Shown: positions 53,495-64,000 of the stretch, piece by piece
Layout: each line of letters starts with the position of its first letter
Position numbering within the stretch: the stretch's first letter is position 1
Assembly (NCBI GenBank): GCA_028641055.1
Contig: CM054062.1
Span: 11,240,305-11,304,304 of the forward strand
Source of the DNA: Alopecurus myosuroides
Taxonomy: Eukaryota; Streptophyta; Magnoliopsida; Poales; Poaceae
Direction: 5' to 3'
Length of the DNA stretch: 64,000 bases
Program-made: the position numbers and the translations under genes
The notes under the pieces: generated by a model
Told to the model about the DNA's origin: nothing
The model's database searches: none
Seen by the model: only the letters and a program-made list of their open reading frames with translations

Positions 53495-54596
53495 CGTTTT
53501 ACTCGATTGAGAATCTGTCGGGTAGACGCTCAAATTTCGTCTTGATTCCTTTTCGATTGATTGCTTCAATCGCTTGGTATTTAGAGGGCGTGTACCCTAT
53601 GTACGATGTATTTCTTGTACTCGAGTATCGAGCGATGAAGGTGCATGTGTGTTGGCTGTTTTCGCATAAGGATGTGGCCCAGTTGCTTGGCTCTCCCGAA
53701 AGCTCGGGGCCAATTAATTGCATCTAGGGCAAAAACAGTTCTGGCCTACGCAGACTCGAGACCTCCGACTCGAATCCGGTGAGGTGATCATTGTGACTAG
53801 GTCGTGGAGGTCTTACCGAGTCGAACTTAACCTATAGAGGTACCCAACGCGTCCGCTAGGATTTTTCTTCGTGTTGTTGACACGGAAATTTACCGGAGGA
53901 TGCAGCTTGAGTGCGATTCCAAGCCCTCAAGAGAGATCTTTTAGGTCTTACCTTCGTATCCGAGAGAATACGACATCCGGATGTGCGTAGTCGGCCGAAT
54001 GATCCAGGGTAAAGATGTGTATACATCGTGTGTCAAAGTGGCAGGAACTGCTCACTCGCGAGTATTATTTTGGAGTGTATTCGAACGGGAAGGTTTCCCT
54101 TGTTGCACTTGTAACATTAGGCCCATACGAAAGAATTTTCGTGTGCGGGGAGCTTGTGCGAAAGACTTTTCGCGTCTTGATGCATCTATACGAAAGAATA
54201 CGAAGGAAACTTCATGTTATGGAGCTTATGCGAAAGAGTGTTCGCGTCTTGATATGCCCATATGAAAGAAATTTTGTGTCAGGGATCCCACCCGAGAAGA
54301 TTTTCGGGTTTGATGAGGTATGCAATGATGTTATTGCGCACTTGTTTGTTCTGGCTCCTCCCGATGGGACGTGACAGAGCAGAGTAGAGCTTGATGGCCC
54401 ACCTTGTCAGCTTTTGACCGGAAACGAGAGGTCGTTTTCGGTTTTCCAGCGAGCCACGCGTCGTAAATGCGCATGATCTGATGTAAAGATCGTGGTAGAG
54501 GTAACTGCGTACCGCCGCCTTGTTTCCACTCCACGCGTGGCAGCCGCGATGGGTTCCACGTAACCAGATCTACGGTTCAGATCGATTTGGCTCGCG
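53495..54596. other. ED spacer with hairpin array
   Basis: No gene. From about 54120 to 54320 short inverted repeats such as ACGAAAGAATTTTCGT and GCGAAAGACTTTTCGC recur four or five times, as in E1. Confidence 0.6.
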
Positions 54597-54604
54597 TATA
54601 AGTA
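54597..54604 (+). promoter_or_regulatory. TATA-like box of the ED antisense gene
   Basis: TATAAGTA about 95 bp upstream of the start codon at 54699, at the same place as the E1 TATA box. Confidence 0.6.
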
Positions 54605-54698
54605 ATTGCCCTTAGGTGGAAAGTAAATTTCCTGGCCATTTGCTCTCCTTCTTCCACCTCGTGCACACCTCCTTCTCTGCAAGCACCCACGAGCTCCC

Positions 54699-57600
54699 AT
54701 GGCTGGAGGGAAGAAGCGCGGCGCTACCGCATCGTCATCGAAGGCGGCTGAGGATGTCCCCGCGCCACCCGCCGTGAGGACGGGCGACTGGCGTTCCGCC
54801 AGCACCACCAACAAGAGCATCAAGGAGATGCAGAGGGAGGGGCTGCTGCCCCCCGAGGGTGACAAGCGTGTTCGCCTAAGCAAGAAGGAGGAGGTACCGA
54901 ATCCCCGCGCGAACGAGCGCGTGATTTTCGCGGATCACGTCTCGCGCGGCCTCTCTCTCCCTCTTCATCCTTTCCTTCTTGGATTGTTGTATGTCTACGG
55001 CATACAGCTCCATGATCTGCCTCCAAATGCGATTTAGCACATCTCGTGCTTTATCATACTTTGTGAGTGCTTTTTGGGCATTCGCCCGCACAGGGGCCTC
55101 TGGAAGGCCCTGTTCAAAGTGCGGGTCTTCCATGAGAAGTCGCGGCTAGGCGACCAGCTGGGGGAGCCGCTTCGCACCGGCGGCTTCGGGATCCAGGCGA
55201 AGACGGATAACTCCTATCTGGAGATGCATTTCGTCGAGTCCGCACAAGGATGGCGGAGGAAGTGGTTCTATGTTGCCGATAACAGCGCGGGTGGGGCTCA
55301 CGAATTCCACCTGTTCGCTGTTTTGAAGCGAAGGAAGTCCTGGGCGCACAAGCTCGCTGTCGAAGATAGCCGGATCGTCTCCCCGCTACTCGCGAAAGTG
55401 GTGAACCTTCGCGATCAGACAATGGGGGTCGCGTTGAACGGCTTGCACCTGGCGAGCGTCTTCCTCCGGCGTAGGATTCAGCCTCTACAAGAGAGGCCGT
55501 CGACTATGTGGGAGTATCAGGGCGTTCAAGACCCTAGCCGCGTCTGCCAAGATATCCTCTCGAATGCCGAATTCGAGAAGAAGATTGCGGCTATCACCAA
55601 GCTGAAGGTAGGCGAGTCCTTCGCCACCTGCTCTCTTGAGCCATTCGAGGCTCCAAAGCCCCCTCCATCCAAGGTAAGTTTTCTTCTTGTCTCTTTTTTT
55701 ATTCTTTTTGCCATCCGAAAATCTATCCACTGAGGTTTCTCTTCTTTTCTTCTTCTTTCGTAGAGTTTGAAAATAGCAACATGCTACCCGCCAGTCTCGG
55801 CTGAGGATGCCTCGGACCTCCTAGCGAGCAATGTTGAGACCCCTCTCAACACCAGTGTTGCTGAAGCCGACTCGAGCTCCGAGCATGGTTCTTCAGACGA
55901 CATGGAAGAGTCGGGTAGCGATCAGCTCCATCACCGCAAGCGCCGCAGGCAGGGGGATGATGAAGCCACCTCCAAAGACAGTTTCTTGGGTGGCGGATCC
56001 GGCAAGGCGACCGAGCCTCTCCAGGTGACGCCTCTGAATGTGCTTCCTCCTCCGGCCCTCAAGTCGAAGGTTACTACCGCCTGGAATGTGGACATTCTGG
56101 ATGACTACGACGAGGACGAGTGAGTTTGTTGTTCTTTAGTCGAGAATATTTCCCCTTTTCTTTGTGTCTTTGTTTAATAATTCTTTTTCTTCCATAGCAG
56201 CCTCCAAGCCATCAGCCCCGGCCAGTACGCTTCTTCTATTCCCTCTGTGAAGAGGAAAAAGGCAGTCGCGAGCGAAACTCCAGTTGCGGAGGCCATCCAA
56301 AAGTCTCCGAGTCCCGCACAGGCAGCTGCGGCTCCATATTACGGGTTGCTTGGCTTCGCGGGTGGAGCCTCGGCGAGCAAAGAAGTTTCGGGTAGCTCGG
56401 CGGACCCTCTGTCCACCGCCCAAGGCCAAGTAATTTTCATCGCGTCTTCCGTATTTCTGCTTCGCTTGATCATGATTTCTATCGGGTGCACGACAGTGCT
56501 CCCGATGGGAGTAGCCCCCGAGGTCGTGGTTAATTGCTTGCGATTGGCCACGGACTCAAGTTTAAGCTTTTTCCTTTCTTACTTTTCTTGATTTTATCGG
56601 GTGCACGACAGTGCTCCCTATGGGATTAGCCCCCGAGGCTATACTCGACTGTGTACAGTCGGGAATAGGCTCAAGAGATTTTTCCCCTTAACTCGAACTT
56701 TTGTCTCGTGCTTTTGCAGTCTCTTCTCGAATCCCTTGCTGCCATCGGTCGCCGAGTGCTCTCGGCTGAGGCGGATTGCGTTTCCCTTCGGGTGGATCGT
56801 GATCGGCTCATCGAGGATGGCCAATCTCTTCAAGGTAGTTTAACCCGTTGATCGCAAAAATTGCTTAAGCTGTATTTGTTGCTTTGCAGCCCAGGTTACC
56901 CGCTTGAAAACCGAGAAAGCTGAAGCCGTCGCTCGGGTGAAAACCCTTGAGGCTGAGTTGGAGTCCTCCCGAAAGGAGCTGGATTCCACTCGCAAGTATT
57001 CAGCTGACTTCGAGGGTAAGCTTGTCGAGGCTCAAGAGGCGCTGAATCAGTTGGAGGAGGCGGGTGCCAAACATGACAGTGACCTCGCTGGCATCATCCG
57101 CCCCTTGGCTCAGAGGTTCGCGGGTAAGCCATTCTTGACTGTCTCTTTGCTGCAATGTATCTTAATTTTGCTCTTTCAGAAATTTATGATATCCTTTTTG
57201 TAGATGTCCTAAGGGTTGCATTGGAACTGCCTGGGAGCCAGCGAGTGGACGCCATGACGGATTCTTGCGTCCAGCTCCAGAAGCATGCGAGTGGGATTTG
57301 CTCCCTCGTTGGTGAAGCCACCCGAGTGTTGACGCAATTCCACGAGCGTCTTATGGTGGATGCAGTGGTTCCGCCTACGCTGGGCGGTCTTCTAAAAGTT
57401 TTCTTGGAGGATGAAAATCTCCTCCAGACTTATTCAGTCGCTCAGTCTGAATGCGGGGCTAGGACGGCTATCCAATTTGCGCTGGCGCACTGAGTCTCGT
57501 ACCTGGAGAAGGTGTACTCGAGCCTTCCCTACGACACTGTCACAGGAAGAAAGGTAGCGCTCCGTCCCTTTGGCGCTCCTGCTGAGGTCCTTGCCAAGAA

Positions 57601-58695
57601 GCTCTCCGAAGTGCTTGCCCGTGCTAGTCGCAAGGGGCAGGCTGCTGCGAGTGGCAGTACTTCTGCAGTCCCGTAGGATAGTTTATTTTTGCTTTGTTCG
57701 TCGATGTAATGAACCTTGGGATGTATTCCCGTATTTTCTTTAATCAAAGTGTTCCTTTATATCCTGATTGTTGCGCTTTACTGTCTGTTTTCCGCGCTCT
57801 CGATGGGAGTAGCCCCCGAGCACCTGTTAGATAGGTGTTGTATTTCTCGAGTGGGGTATTGTAGTGTTTCTGAACTTGCTTCATTTCTTTCCAGATAGTG
57901 GGTCCTAGCGCAGAGTCTTCGAGTGGATCTATTGCGCGGGTGGACCCCCTTGTTGTTGCTGCTAGTACATTTGCCTCGCTCTGTGATCGCGTTGCAGATG
58001 GCGAGCACAAGCTGAAAGTGCTGCGGGGCGTGGCTGATGTCGTCAAATCAAAGGAGAGACTCGCAGCTGACCGTGAAAATTTTGTGATGGAGGAGCTGGC
58101 GGTCGTTGCGAAGGATATGCTTTGTAAACCCGCAAGCCCCCGAGTGTTTGGCTACTTGCTTCCCTTTCTGTTTTGACGTATTTGCTGAATTTTACAGTTG
58201 TTGAACCCGATGGGCCTTGCGAGACTCACTGGGTGGATACCCACATTTCCTATGAGAAGGGTAGCTCCAAGCCACAAGCAGCCAATTTTTTGTCAGACCG
58301 CAGTCGAGGCTTCGTTTTAGCCACTTTGAAGTATCGGGCGAGGCAGGCGAAGATTCTTCTGGAGTCTTGTCGCGAGGCTCTTTCTTCGGTGCATCGGACG
58401 TTTTATCCATTGGGTACCGTTCCAGAAGGATGGAGCAGTTTGCTAAGGGTCTTTAGTCGAGTAGGAGAGGTCCGGGAGTGCGTTCGCCAGCAACTTCTCT
58501 TTGGAGCTCAGGTAGCACTCGCTTTTGTTCGGGTGTGGCATCCTGAGATCAACTTTAACTCGGTGGCGCGACTCTCCGATTGACTTTTCTCCTCACTACG
58601 CGGTCGTCCAACCTGCAGCGGAGCGGGTTATTCGACTAACTTCCGAGGAAATTGATCAAATGCTTGCGGAGAGGACTGCTCGCCGTCAGATGTAA
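54699..58695 (+). pseudogene. ED antisense extra gene, two nonsense codons and a 3' frame change
   Basis: Predicted exons are 54699-55673, 55764-56119, 56198-56429, 56720-56834, 56890-57123 and 57204-57676. All are GT-AG and phase-consistent (795 codons including stop), but with TAG at 55035-55037 (CAG in E1) and TGA at 57491-57493 (GGA in E1). Exon 1 has the PF04195-like domain ('FLGIRPHRGLWKALFKVRVF'). Exon 2 has a basic HHRKRRR patch and an acidic tail. Exons 4-5 are coiled coil. Exon 6 carries a helical module ('CGARTAIQFALAH'). Two further exons, 57895-58123 and 58198-58695, encode a second, related module ('GAQVALAFVRVWHPEI') and are reachable from a phase-0 donor at 57554. The last exon has a frame disruption near 58580. 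Confidence 0.72.
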
Positions 58696-58990
58696 TCGTA
58701 GGATGTAGTTGTCCTGTAATCTGTATAGCTCACTTGATATATTTTAAGGTGTTTTATAAGGTGTGGATCTTGCTGTTCCTTGTATTTGAAAATTGCATTT
58801 TATGCTAGTTAGGAGTAGCCCCGTGTGTTTGGGGTGTATACCTGTTTTTTTTAGCATGTAAAATGGAAGATGTGAATAGCTATGGTGGAAGAACTATGTA
58901 TTTTATTGATATGGCTGAGAAGCCATGTATTTCTTCGAGCTACAGAATGGCTAGTACAGACTTATTTCTTGCGAATAGAATAATCCAAAG
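58696..58990. other. ED intergenic spacer
   Basis: About 300 bp between the 3' end of the antisense gene and the end of integrase, with no ORF. E1 has the equivalent at 6790-7072. Confidence 0.55.
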
Positions 58991-59810
58991 GGTAGAATTT
59001 GCGGAGGTGCGCAACGTTCTACGGGTTGGAGTAGATGCCACCAGTCTTCGGGTTCTTCAGTCGGTACGCGCCACCTGGGATAACTTCGTGTATTATGAAG
59101 GGTCCTTCCCATGGTGGCTCGAGCTTGTGTCCATCCTTCTGCTTGAGCCGCAGCACCAAATCTCCGACCGCGAAAGCTCTGTGGCGTATACGACGACTGT
59201 GGTAGTTGCGAAGCGATTGTTGGTATATTGCAGATCTTGCGAGTGCAATATCGCGTATCTCATCCAGTGCGTCCACATCTTCGGCGAGTGGCCTATTTGA
59301 AGTTTCTTCACTATGTGCGACGACTCGTGGAGCGCTGAATTTGGCATCTTCGGGGAGAACAGCTTCAGCTCCATATAACATGAAAAATGGCGTGTAATTT
59401 GTTGATCGATTTGGAGTTGTGCGCAGACTCCACAATACCGACGGTAGTTCTTCGGCCCAGTTCCCCTGCTGCTGGGCGCAGTCTGTCGAGTAGTCGTTTC
59501 TTCAGGCCAGCGCAAACTAATCCGTTGGATCGTTCGACTTGACCATTTGTTTGCGGGTGGGCGACCGAGGCGAAGCTGGGGGTAATTCCTTTTTCCTCGC
59601 AGAAGTCCTGTGTTTCTTTGGCCGTGAAGTTGCTCCCATTGTCTGTGATGATGTTGTGTGGTATGCCAAATCTGCATACAATGGAGTTGAGGAATCTCAC
59701 GGCGCACTCGGCGTGTGCGGAGGTAACTGGCATGGCTTCTATCCACTTTGTAAATTTGTCGACTGCCACGAGCAGGTGGGTGTATCCGCCAGGCGTAGAT
59801 TTGCGCAGAA
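58991..59810 (-). pseudogene. ED integrase C-terminal fragment
   Basis: Two frames join near 59455. The upstream one covers the core with 'IITDNGSNFTAKETQDF' (second catalytic D) and 'NGQVERSNGL' (catalytic E). The downstream one covers 'SLRTTPNRSTNYTPFFM' to the GPF-type end 'PPWEGPFIIHEVIPGGAYRL', with a stop at about 59019. The first catalytic Asp is beyond the truncation. Non-functional. Confidence 0.85.
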
Positions 59811-61456
59811 CCCCATCATAAGAAAAATGGTATGTCATCCAGTAATCAGACTTAACATGGCGTTTCAGTGTCATCAATCATGACTACCACGTGTTCTGAG
59901 CATTCTCCTTCATTGAGAAGTAAAAAAAGACTCACGGTGCATACAGAGCATTAAGATCAGTAATCATTCCGAATGTTCACAGTGCACCTGCAGTTCACTC
60001 TCTACGGTAGAGATCATAGCATACTGGACTATGATGAAATTACCAGCACAAACTTGATAATCGAATTATCTCTTTGTTAGCGGAATCTCTGATTTTAATT
60101 TCCTAATTATCCGTACGAACTTGATAATCAAATTATCTCATTGTTAACGGAATCTCTCAGTTTAATTTCTGAATTATCCGTACGAACTTGATAATCAAAT
60201 TATCTCATTGTTAACATAATCTCCAAACTTATCTCCTAACGTGTTTTTTATCATATCGAGCTAAAAAGTTGAACATGGAGTATCCTCAAGCTATGGTATA
60301 AAATAATAAAGTTGGACCCACCTTTTAAGTTTCTGAATCACAGGAATTCATCTAAGTTTCAGAGGGCTATAGAATAGGGTTTTTCTACAAAGTTTTTGCA
60401 AAGACATTTAAGACTATGTTCATAATACTGGGTTCATGTTTTCAAGATTGAAATATGTGGCATACATATATATAACACAAACTCACACTTAAACGAACAT
60501 CACTCACTTCATTTAGTGATTACACGACCCCCTTCCACCACACCTCCCCGATCATCACGGCCATTGGTGTAGCTTAAGAGGTAGACAAAACATGTCAGTT
60601 GCATCGTCCATGCAACTCGTGCTGGACCTTTTGGTCTTCTGTGTTTCGAGGCCATGTCTATACATGTTAGGCTCACCAACTTAACCTTAGTGTATCTGGT
60701 TGTGCATACATGGCTTACACCTGACATATGCGAACGCCGAAGGAAGTACCCGATCGTCACCGCCCACTTTTCTACTGCAGACTTTTCTCGTCGGTGCCAC
60801 ACTAAGAGAGAACACTTACATTGGAATTAAATAGGAATCATCTTATATAGCTATTGCAGAATATATTATAAGCTATGTAGATGCATATATATATCCACAC
60901 AATAACATCAAACAAAAAGAGTGTAGATTGATATGATATGGTCGTCGCGCCTTGATCTCCATCGTGCGCTCCGAAACAGTACCAGATCCTTGATGCCTCC
61001 ACATGAAAAGGTTAGTCCGAACAATTCATAACTCACCTTTACCATATCATATCCTTTGCCCCCCTGCAACATAAATTTAGACGCTTCTACTTTATCTTTA
61101 CGCAAGTTTTACGTGGCTCATAGGGCTGTTGAAGAAGAACCGTTTCTTACCTATGAACCTGCAACCACAACACCGATAGTTGTTTGTTACATATCCCTTT
61201 CGGGTCTCCCATTGTAAATGTCATGATATCTATTGTAAGAGAAACTGACACCCTCATAACTGTTTTATGTGGTACTATCCACATGTCAGTCGCAATGTCG
61301 GTCTCGCGTACGGAGTACACGTAAGGTTGGCTTCAGGCCGAAATCATCAAACAATGTCAACATCATAATCAAGTACACGCGAGGAGGTAACAACTACAAG
61401 ATCGATGCCCTCATCTCCATTATTTCTAACCGTAATGATATATCTACGCATAGATC
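59811..61456. other. Mostly unassigned sequence, last few hundred bases probably copia leader
   Basis: No gene I can support. Short minus-strand ORFs at 60509-60802 and 60908-61105 have no recognisable product. The final part (about 61290-61456), next to the primer-binding site, resembles the untranslated leader of copia elements. Confidence 0.4.
60049..60240. repeat. 67-bp tandem repeat, nearly three copies
   Basis: Units start at about 60049, 60116 and 60183 with 'GAACTTGATAATCAAATTAT' and end in TTATCCGTA. The third copy is diverged and incomplete. It is AT-rich and noncoding. Confidence 0.85.
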
Positions 61457-61469
61457 GGCTCTGATACCA
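61457..61469 (-). other. Copia primer-binding site (initiator tRNA-Met type)
   Basis: TGGTATCAGAGCC on the minus strand, the standard initiator-methionine tRNA site of plant copia elements, directly adjoining the LTR on its right. Confidence 0.8.
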
Positions 61470-63164
61470 CTAAAGGGTTTCCAAGTAGAAAGCAAAAAAT
61501 TCCTAACAACGATAACCAAAAACAGCCAAGGTCAATTACTATGCAGATATAGATAAACGGAGAAGGAACTGTGATCATACCCTTGAAGACCGAAACTGGA
61601 GATTACCCTCCCGCACAAGGGTTGTCGATGAAGACAACGATGTCGACCTCAAGGTCGGGGAGTGGTTCACGACTAGTGCCCCAAGTGTGACACCTCGTGG
61701 GATTACACACATACGGTGTATACTATGACTCCCGGTCTCCGGCCCAGCGAAGGTTGCGGAAGTAGAGCGATGGACCGAAGACTAATAGGACGGTGGTGTG
61801 CTTATAGTGGAGAATTCTCAACTCCTAGAATGGCTCCAAAGGGAACCACGGTTAGGGAAGAGAGAAGAGAGATGGATTGTTGGATGGGAGAAAAGGGGAG
61901 GGTTGTCCAACTATATAAAGGGGGGAGGGAGAGCCTTTCCCCTTAGCTAAACCATGTGGGACTATTCTCACATGGGCCCCATTTGGCCCATGTGGGCTCC
62001 CCTCCTTTTTTTCCTTTTCTTTTTCCCACTTTTCCCTAATGGGGCTCTTTTGCCCGGAAGACCCATTAGTGGAATAAATGCATTTAAAATAAATTAAATG
62101 ATATTTAAGTATTAATTACACTAATTAATAATAAATATACACTTCTTATTTATTTCGAGTCCCGGAACTCCTTTCGGTACCCTCCGATCACCATCGGGAA
62201 TTTCTCTTTTGTCCCGATACACCTCCGGGACTCTCCGATCTATATCGGATAAATACCAGAACAATTCCGGCTCTCTCTTTATCATTCTCTTCAGTACTAA
62301 GATCACTCTTAAACATTGTCTACCCTTAATTGTGACACCCTACAGGTCGGGCTACTCTAGACATGACCGAGACTCTTCTCCGACCAATGACCAATAGCGG
62401 ATCTGGACATCCATACTAGCCCATGTGCATCCATAGAAGTTTTTGCGTCGCTTTGAACCTTAAACGTAAGTCCCCGTACCTCTTGCCTTATTGATACTCT
62501 GTTTGTCCGAGACTTGATCATCCGGTATCTTATACCATGTTCAGTCTCGTTACCGATATAACAATTCAACTCATTCCCGTGTCGTTGTATCTCTGTGACC
62601 TAATCACATGCTTGCAAGCTAATTGATACAACTCCACCGAGTGAGACCAGGAGTATCTATACTTTATTAGGATTGGCAAGTCCCGCTCTTGATGGCTCGT
62701 CTCAACATATCATTTTCATTAACCAAGAAACACCTTTATAGTCACTCTGCCACGACGTGACATTTGATGCAATCAAAGTAACTTCCAGGATAGCGATTCA
62801 GATACCATCTCATGGTCAAAGGTCATGATACTACGTTTTCGTTATCATAACATTGAACTTAATAACTCGAACTCGTTATGATAAACATAATGGGTGTGAG
62901 TCCATCACATCATTCACCACATTCACCAAATGACATGACTCCGTTGTCAATGACATAAATGACCATGATCAGGAAGTCTTGATCATCTATTGCCCAACGA
63001 ACTAGTATAACTAGAGCCTACTAGGGACCTGGTTTGTTTATATACCACATGTGTATTAATATTTTTGTTTAATACAGTTATAGCATGGTATAAAATATTA
63101 TGAACATACGAGTTATGATAATAAATACCCCTTTATTATTTGCCTCTAGGATATAACTCCTTCA
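61470..63164 (-). repeat. Angela/BARE-like copia 5' LTR, minus orientation
   Basis: About 1.7 kb. Read on the minus strand it starts TGAAGGAGTTATATCCTAGA, close to the Angela/BARE LTR start, has a TTTATATAG promoter near 61911 after purine-rich sequence, and ends at the primer-binding site. The length fits the family. The rest of the element on the left is missing, so this is a remnant. The LTR end next to the primer site lacks a clear CA. Confidence 0.65.
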
Positions 63165-63370
63165 GAATCATGCATCTAGCATACTATACAAAACGAAGAT
63201 AGCATCTAATCTGCAACATTCACACACAAAATTATGAAACGGACATGTAAAACTTACCGTATTATCGAAACTGCATCTCATCTACCACGTACTCACACAA
63301 CATTATGAAACAATACTTCCAAAATCTACCACGTTGTATTCAGGTCTATTACATGCTCAAAGATATAAAC
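63165..63370. other. Unassigned AT-rich sequence
   Basis: Nothing recognisable on either strand. Confidence 0.5.
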
Positions 63371-63372
63371 TA

Positions 63373-63813
63373 TTCCCTCCGTCTCAAATTAACTGTCATA
63401 AAGTTTGACAAAAGTGGGTGTATCTAACACTAAATTACCGCACCCCACTACGGACACGAGAAGATTGCGCCGCTTAACTGCTCATCGATGAAGAAGCTCC
63501 TCGGGACGAAAAGCTTAAAGAGGGAAAGTGTTTTGACGGCGAGTGGAAGAGAGGTGCGGTACACTTTGTCCATGCAGTCAAGACAACCAAATGATTCAAA
63601 TTTAATACACCGGAAAGCAATCCATCCTCCAGCTCCCGTTGGTGAACTTCCCACCTTGAATCTGTTATCACAAACATCAGATACAAAGCTTCTACGTACT
63701 CGAATTATTCGTTCGTGAATTTGTTAAAATATATAGGTATCTAGATGCATTTTAGTGTATTGATACATCCGTATTTTGATAAATTCACGATAATCAATTT
63801 GGGATGGAGGGAG
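63373..63813. mobile_element. Stowaway (Tc1/mariner) MITE, 441 bp, with internal foreign segment
   Basis: The ends TTCCCTCCGTCTCAAATT and AATTTGGGATGGAGGGAG are 18-bp inverted repeats with three mismatches, flanked by TA at 63371-63372 and 63814-63815. The outer arms look like ordinary Stowaway sequence. The central 290 bp (about 63434-63727) does not: it is less AT-rich and holds a 68-codon minus-strand ORF (63448-63654) with Cys-containing 'FESFGCLDCMDKVYRTSL'. I do not recognise that product. Confidence 0.75.
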
Positions 63814-63815
63814 TA

Positions 63816-64000
63816 TAATTTTTCATACAATTTTAACCTTATATGTCTAGTACAGGCGTGCAGCTGGAACTTGGACACTCGTTTTTCTTGAACCATTCCG
63901 GGCTGAAATTTAAGTCTTGCCGCATCGCTTTGCTCCGCGGAAACGAAGAGCACGCCGGGACATCGCGCCGCTTCCCGGCGGCTGGAGCGCCGAGCTCCGA
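63816..64000. other. GC-rich end of window, possibly the edge of a gene
   Basis: Composition rises sharply in GC after 63890, as seen at the 5' ends of grass genes, but no start codon or domain can be called within the window. Confidence 0.3.

Larger units (their letters stand above)
52992..59810 (-). mobile_element. ED: 5'-truncated Tat-type gypsy element related to E1
   Basis: The minus-strand element keeps its 3' LTR (52992-53482), polypurine tract, antisense gene (54699-58695) and the C-terminal part of integrase (to about 59810). All of gag, protease, reverse transcriptase and RNase H is missing. The break falls in the integrase core just upstream of the codons for 'TPGGYTHLLVAVDK'. It is clearly a relative of E1 but diverged enough to be a separate subfamily. 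It is the only copy here that keeps the coiled-coil exons of this type of antisense gene. Confidence 0.88.

Noticed and set aside
60509..61105. Minus-strand ORFs as exons of a host gene
   Set aside because: No domain, no clear splice connection and no promoter were found; left as unassigned.

Overview
This is a transposon-dense stretch of nuclear DNA from a grass, most likely the Pooideae (the Triticeae/Aveneae/Poeae group). That assignment rests on LTR families with TGATAC...ATCA ends, Tat-lineage Ty3/gypsy elements carrying an antisense extra gene, Angela/BARE-like copia LTRs, a Stowaway MITE and a small Helitron. Only one convincing host gene is visible (49934-50655). Nearly all other open reading frames belong to mobile elements or are shadows of them.

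Layout. (1) 1-23640 is an old non-LTR retrotransposon (LINE, + strand) broken into three pieces: ORF1 at 1-2125 and 13937-14820, and reverse transcriptase at 21163-23640. The first break is a complete Tat-type gypsy element on the minus strand, called E1 (2126-13931, 490-bp LTRs, ATGCT target-site duplication). The second is a non-autonomous element on the plus strand, called EA (about 14821-21075), which carries an orphan 186-codon ORF. (2) 23642-48640 is a DNA transposon with inverted ends of about 300 bp. It is interrupted by E2 (24232-47844, minus strand, TACAC duplication), a gag-protease-only element. E2 is itself interrupted inside gag by E3 (30210-45649, plus strand, ATCCA duplication). 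E3 is a 15.4-kb Tat-type element whose 921-bp LTRs differ at one position that I can find, so it is very young. (3) 48649-52138 holds a MITE, a second small inverted-repeat element next to a promoter, the two-exon host gene, a 451-bp Helitron and a LINE relic. (4) 52139-59810 is a copia-type LTR abutted by ED, a truncated relative of E1. (5) 59811-64000 has tandem repeats, an Angela-like LTR with its primer-binding site, and a Stowaway MITE holding foreign sequence.

How the genes work together. E1, E3 and ED share one plan. Gag-protease and pol are on the sense strand, and an intron-containing gene on the opposite strand lies between pol and the 3' LTR, with its own TATA box. In E3 that antisense gene is intact: eight exons, phase-consistent, 1412 codons. 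In E1 and ED it is damaged, but both show what look like two alternative 3' ends. E1 and E3 both separate protease from reverse transcriptase by an in-frame UAG at the same aligned position, which suggests stop-codon readthrough. In all the LTR families for which I could locate a polypurine tract, near-copies of it recur inside the element. In E3 these form a 14-copy, 21-bp minisatellite inside the pol frame.

Limits: exon boundaries come from GT-AG and phase logic only, family names are by resemblance, and no database search was possible.
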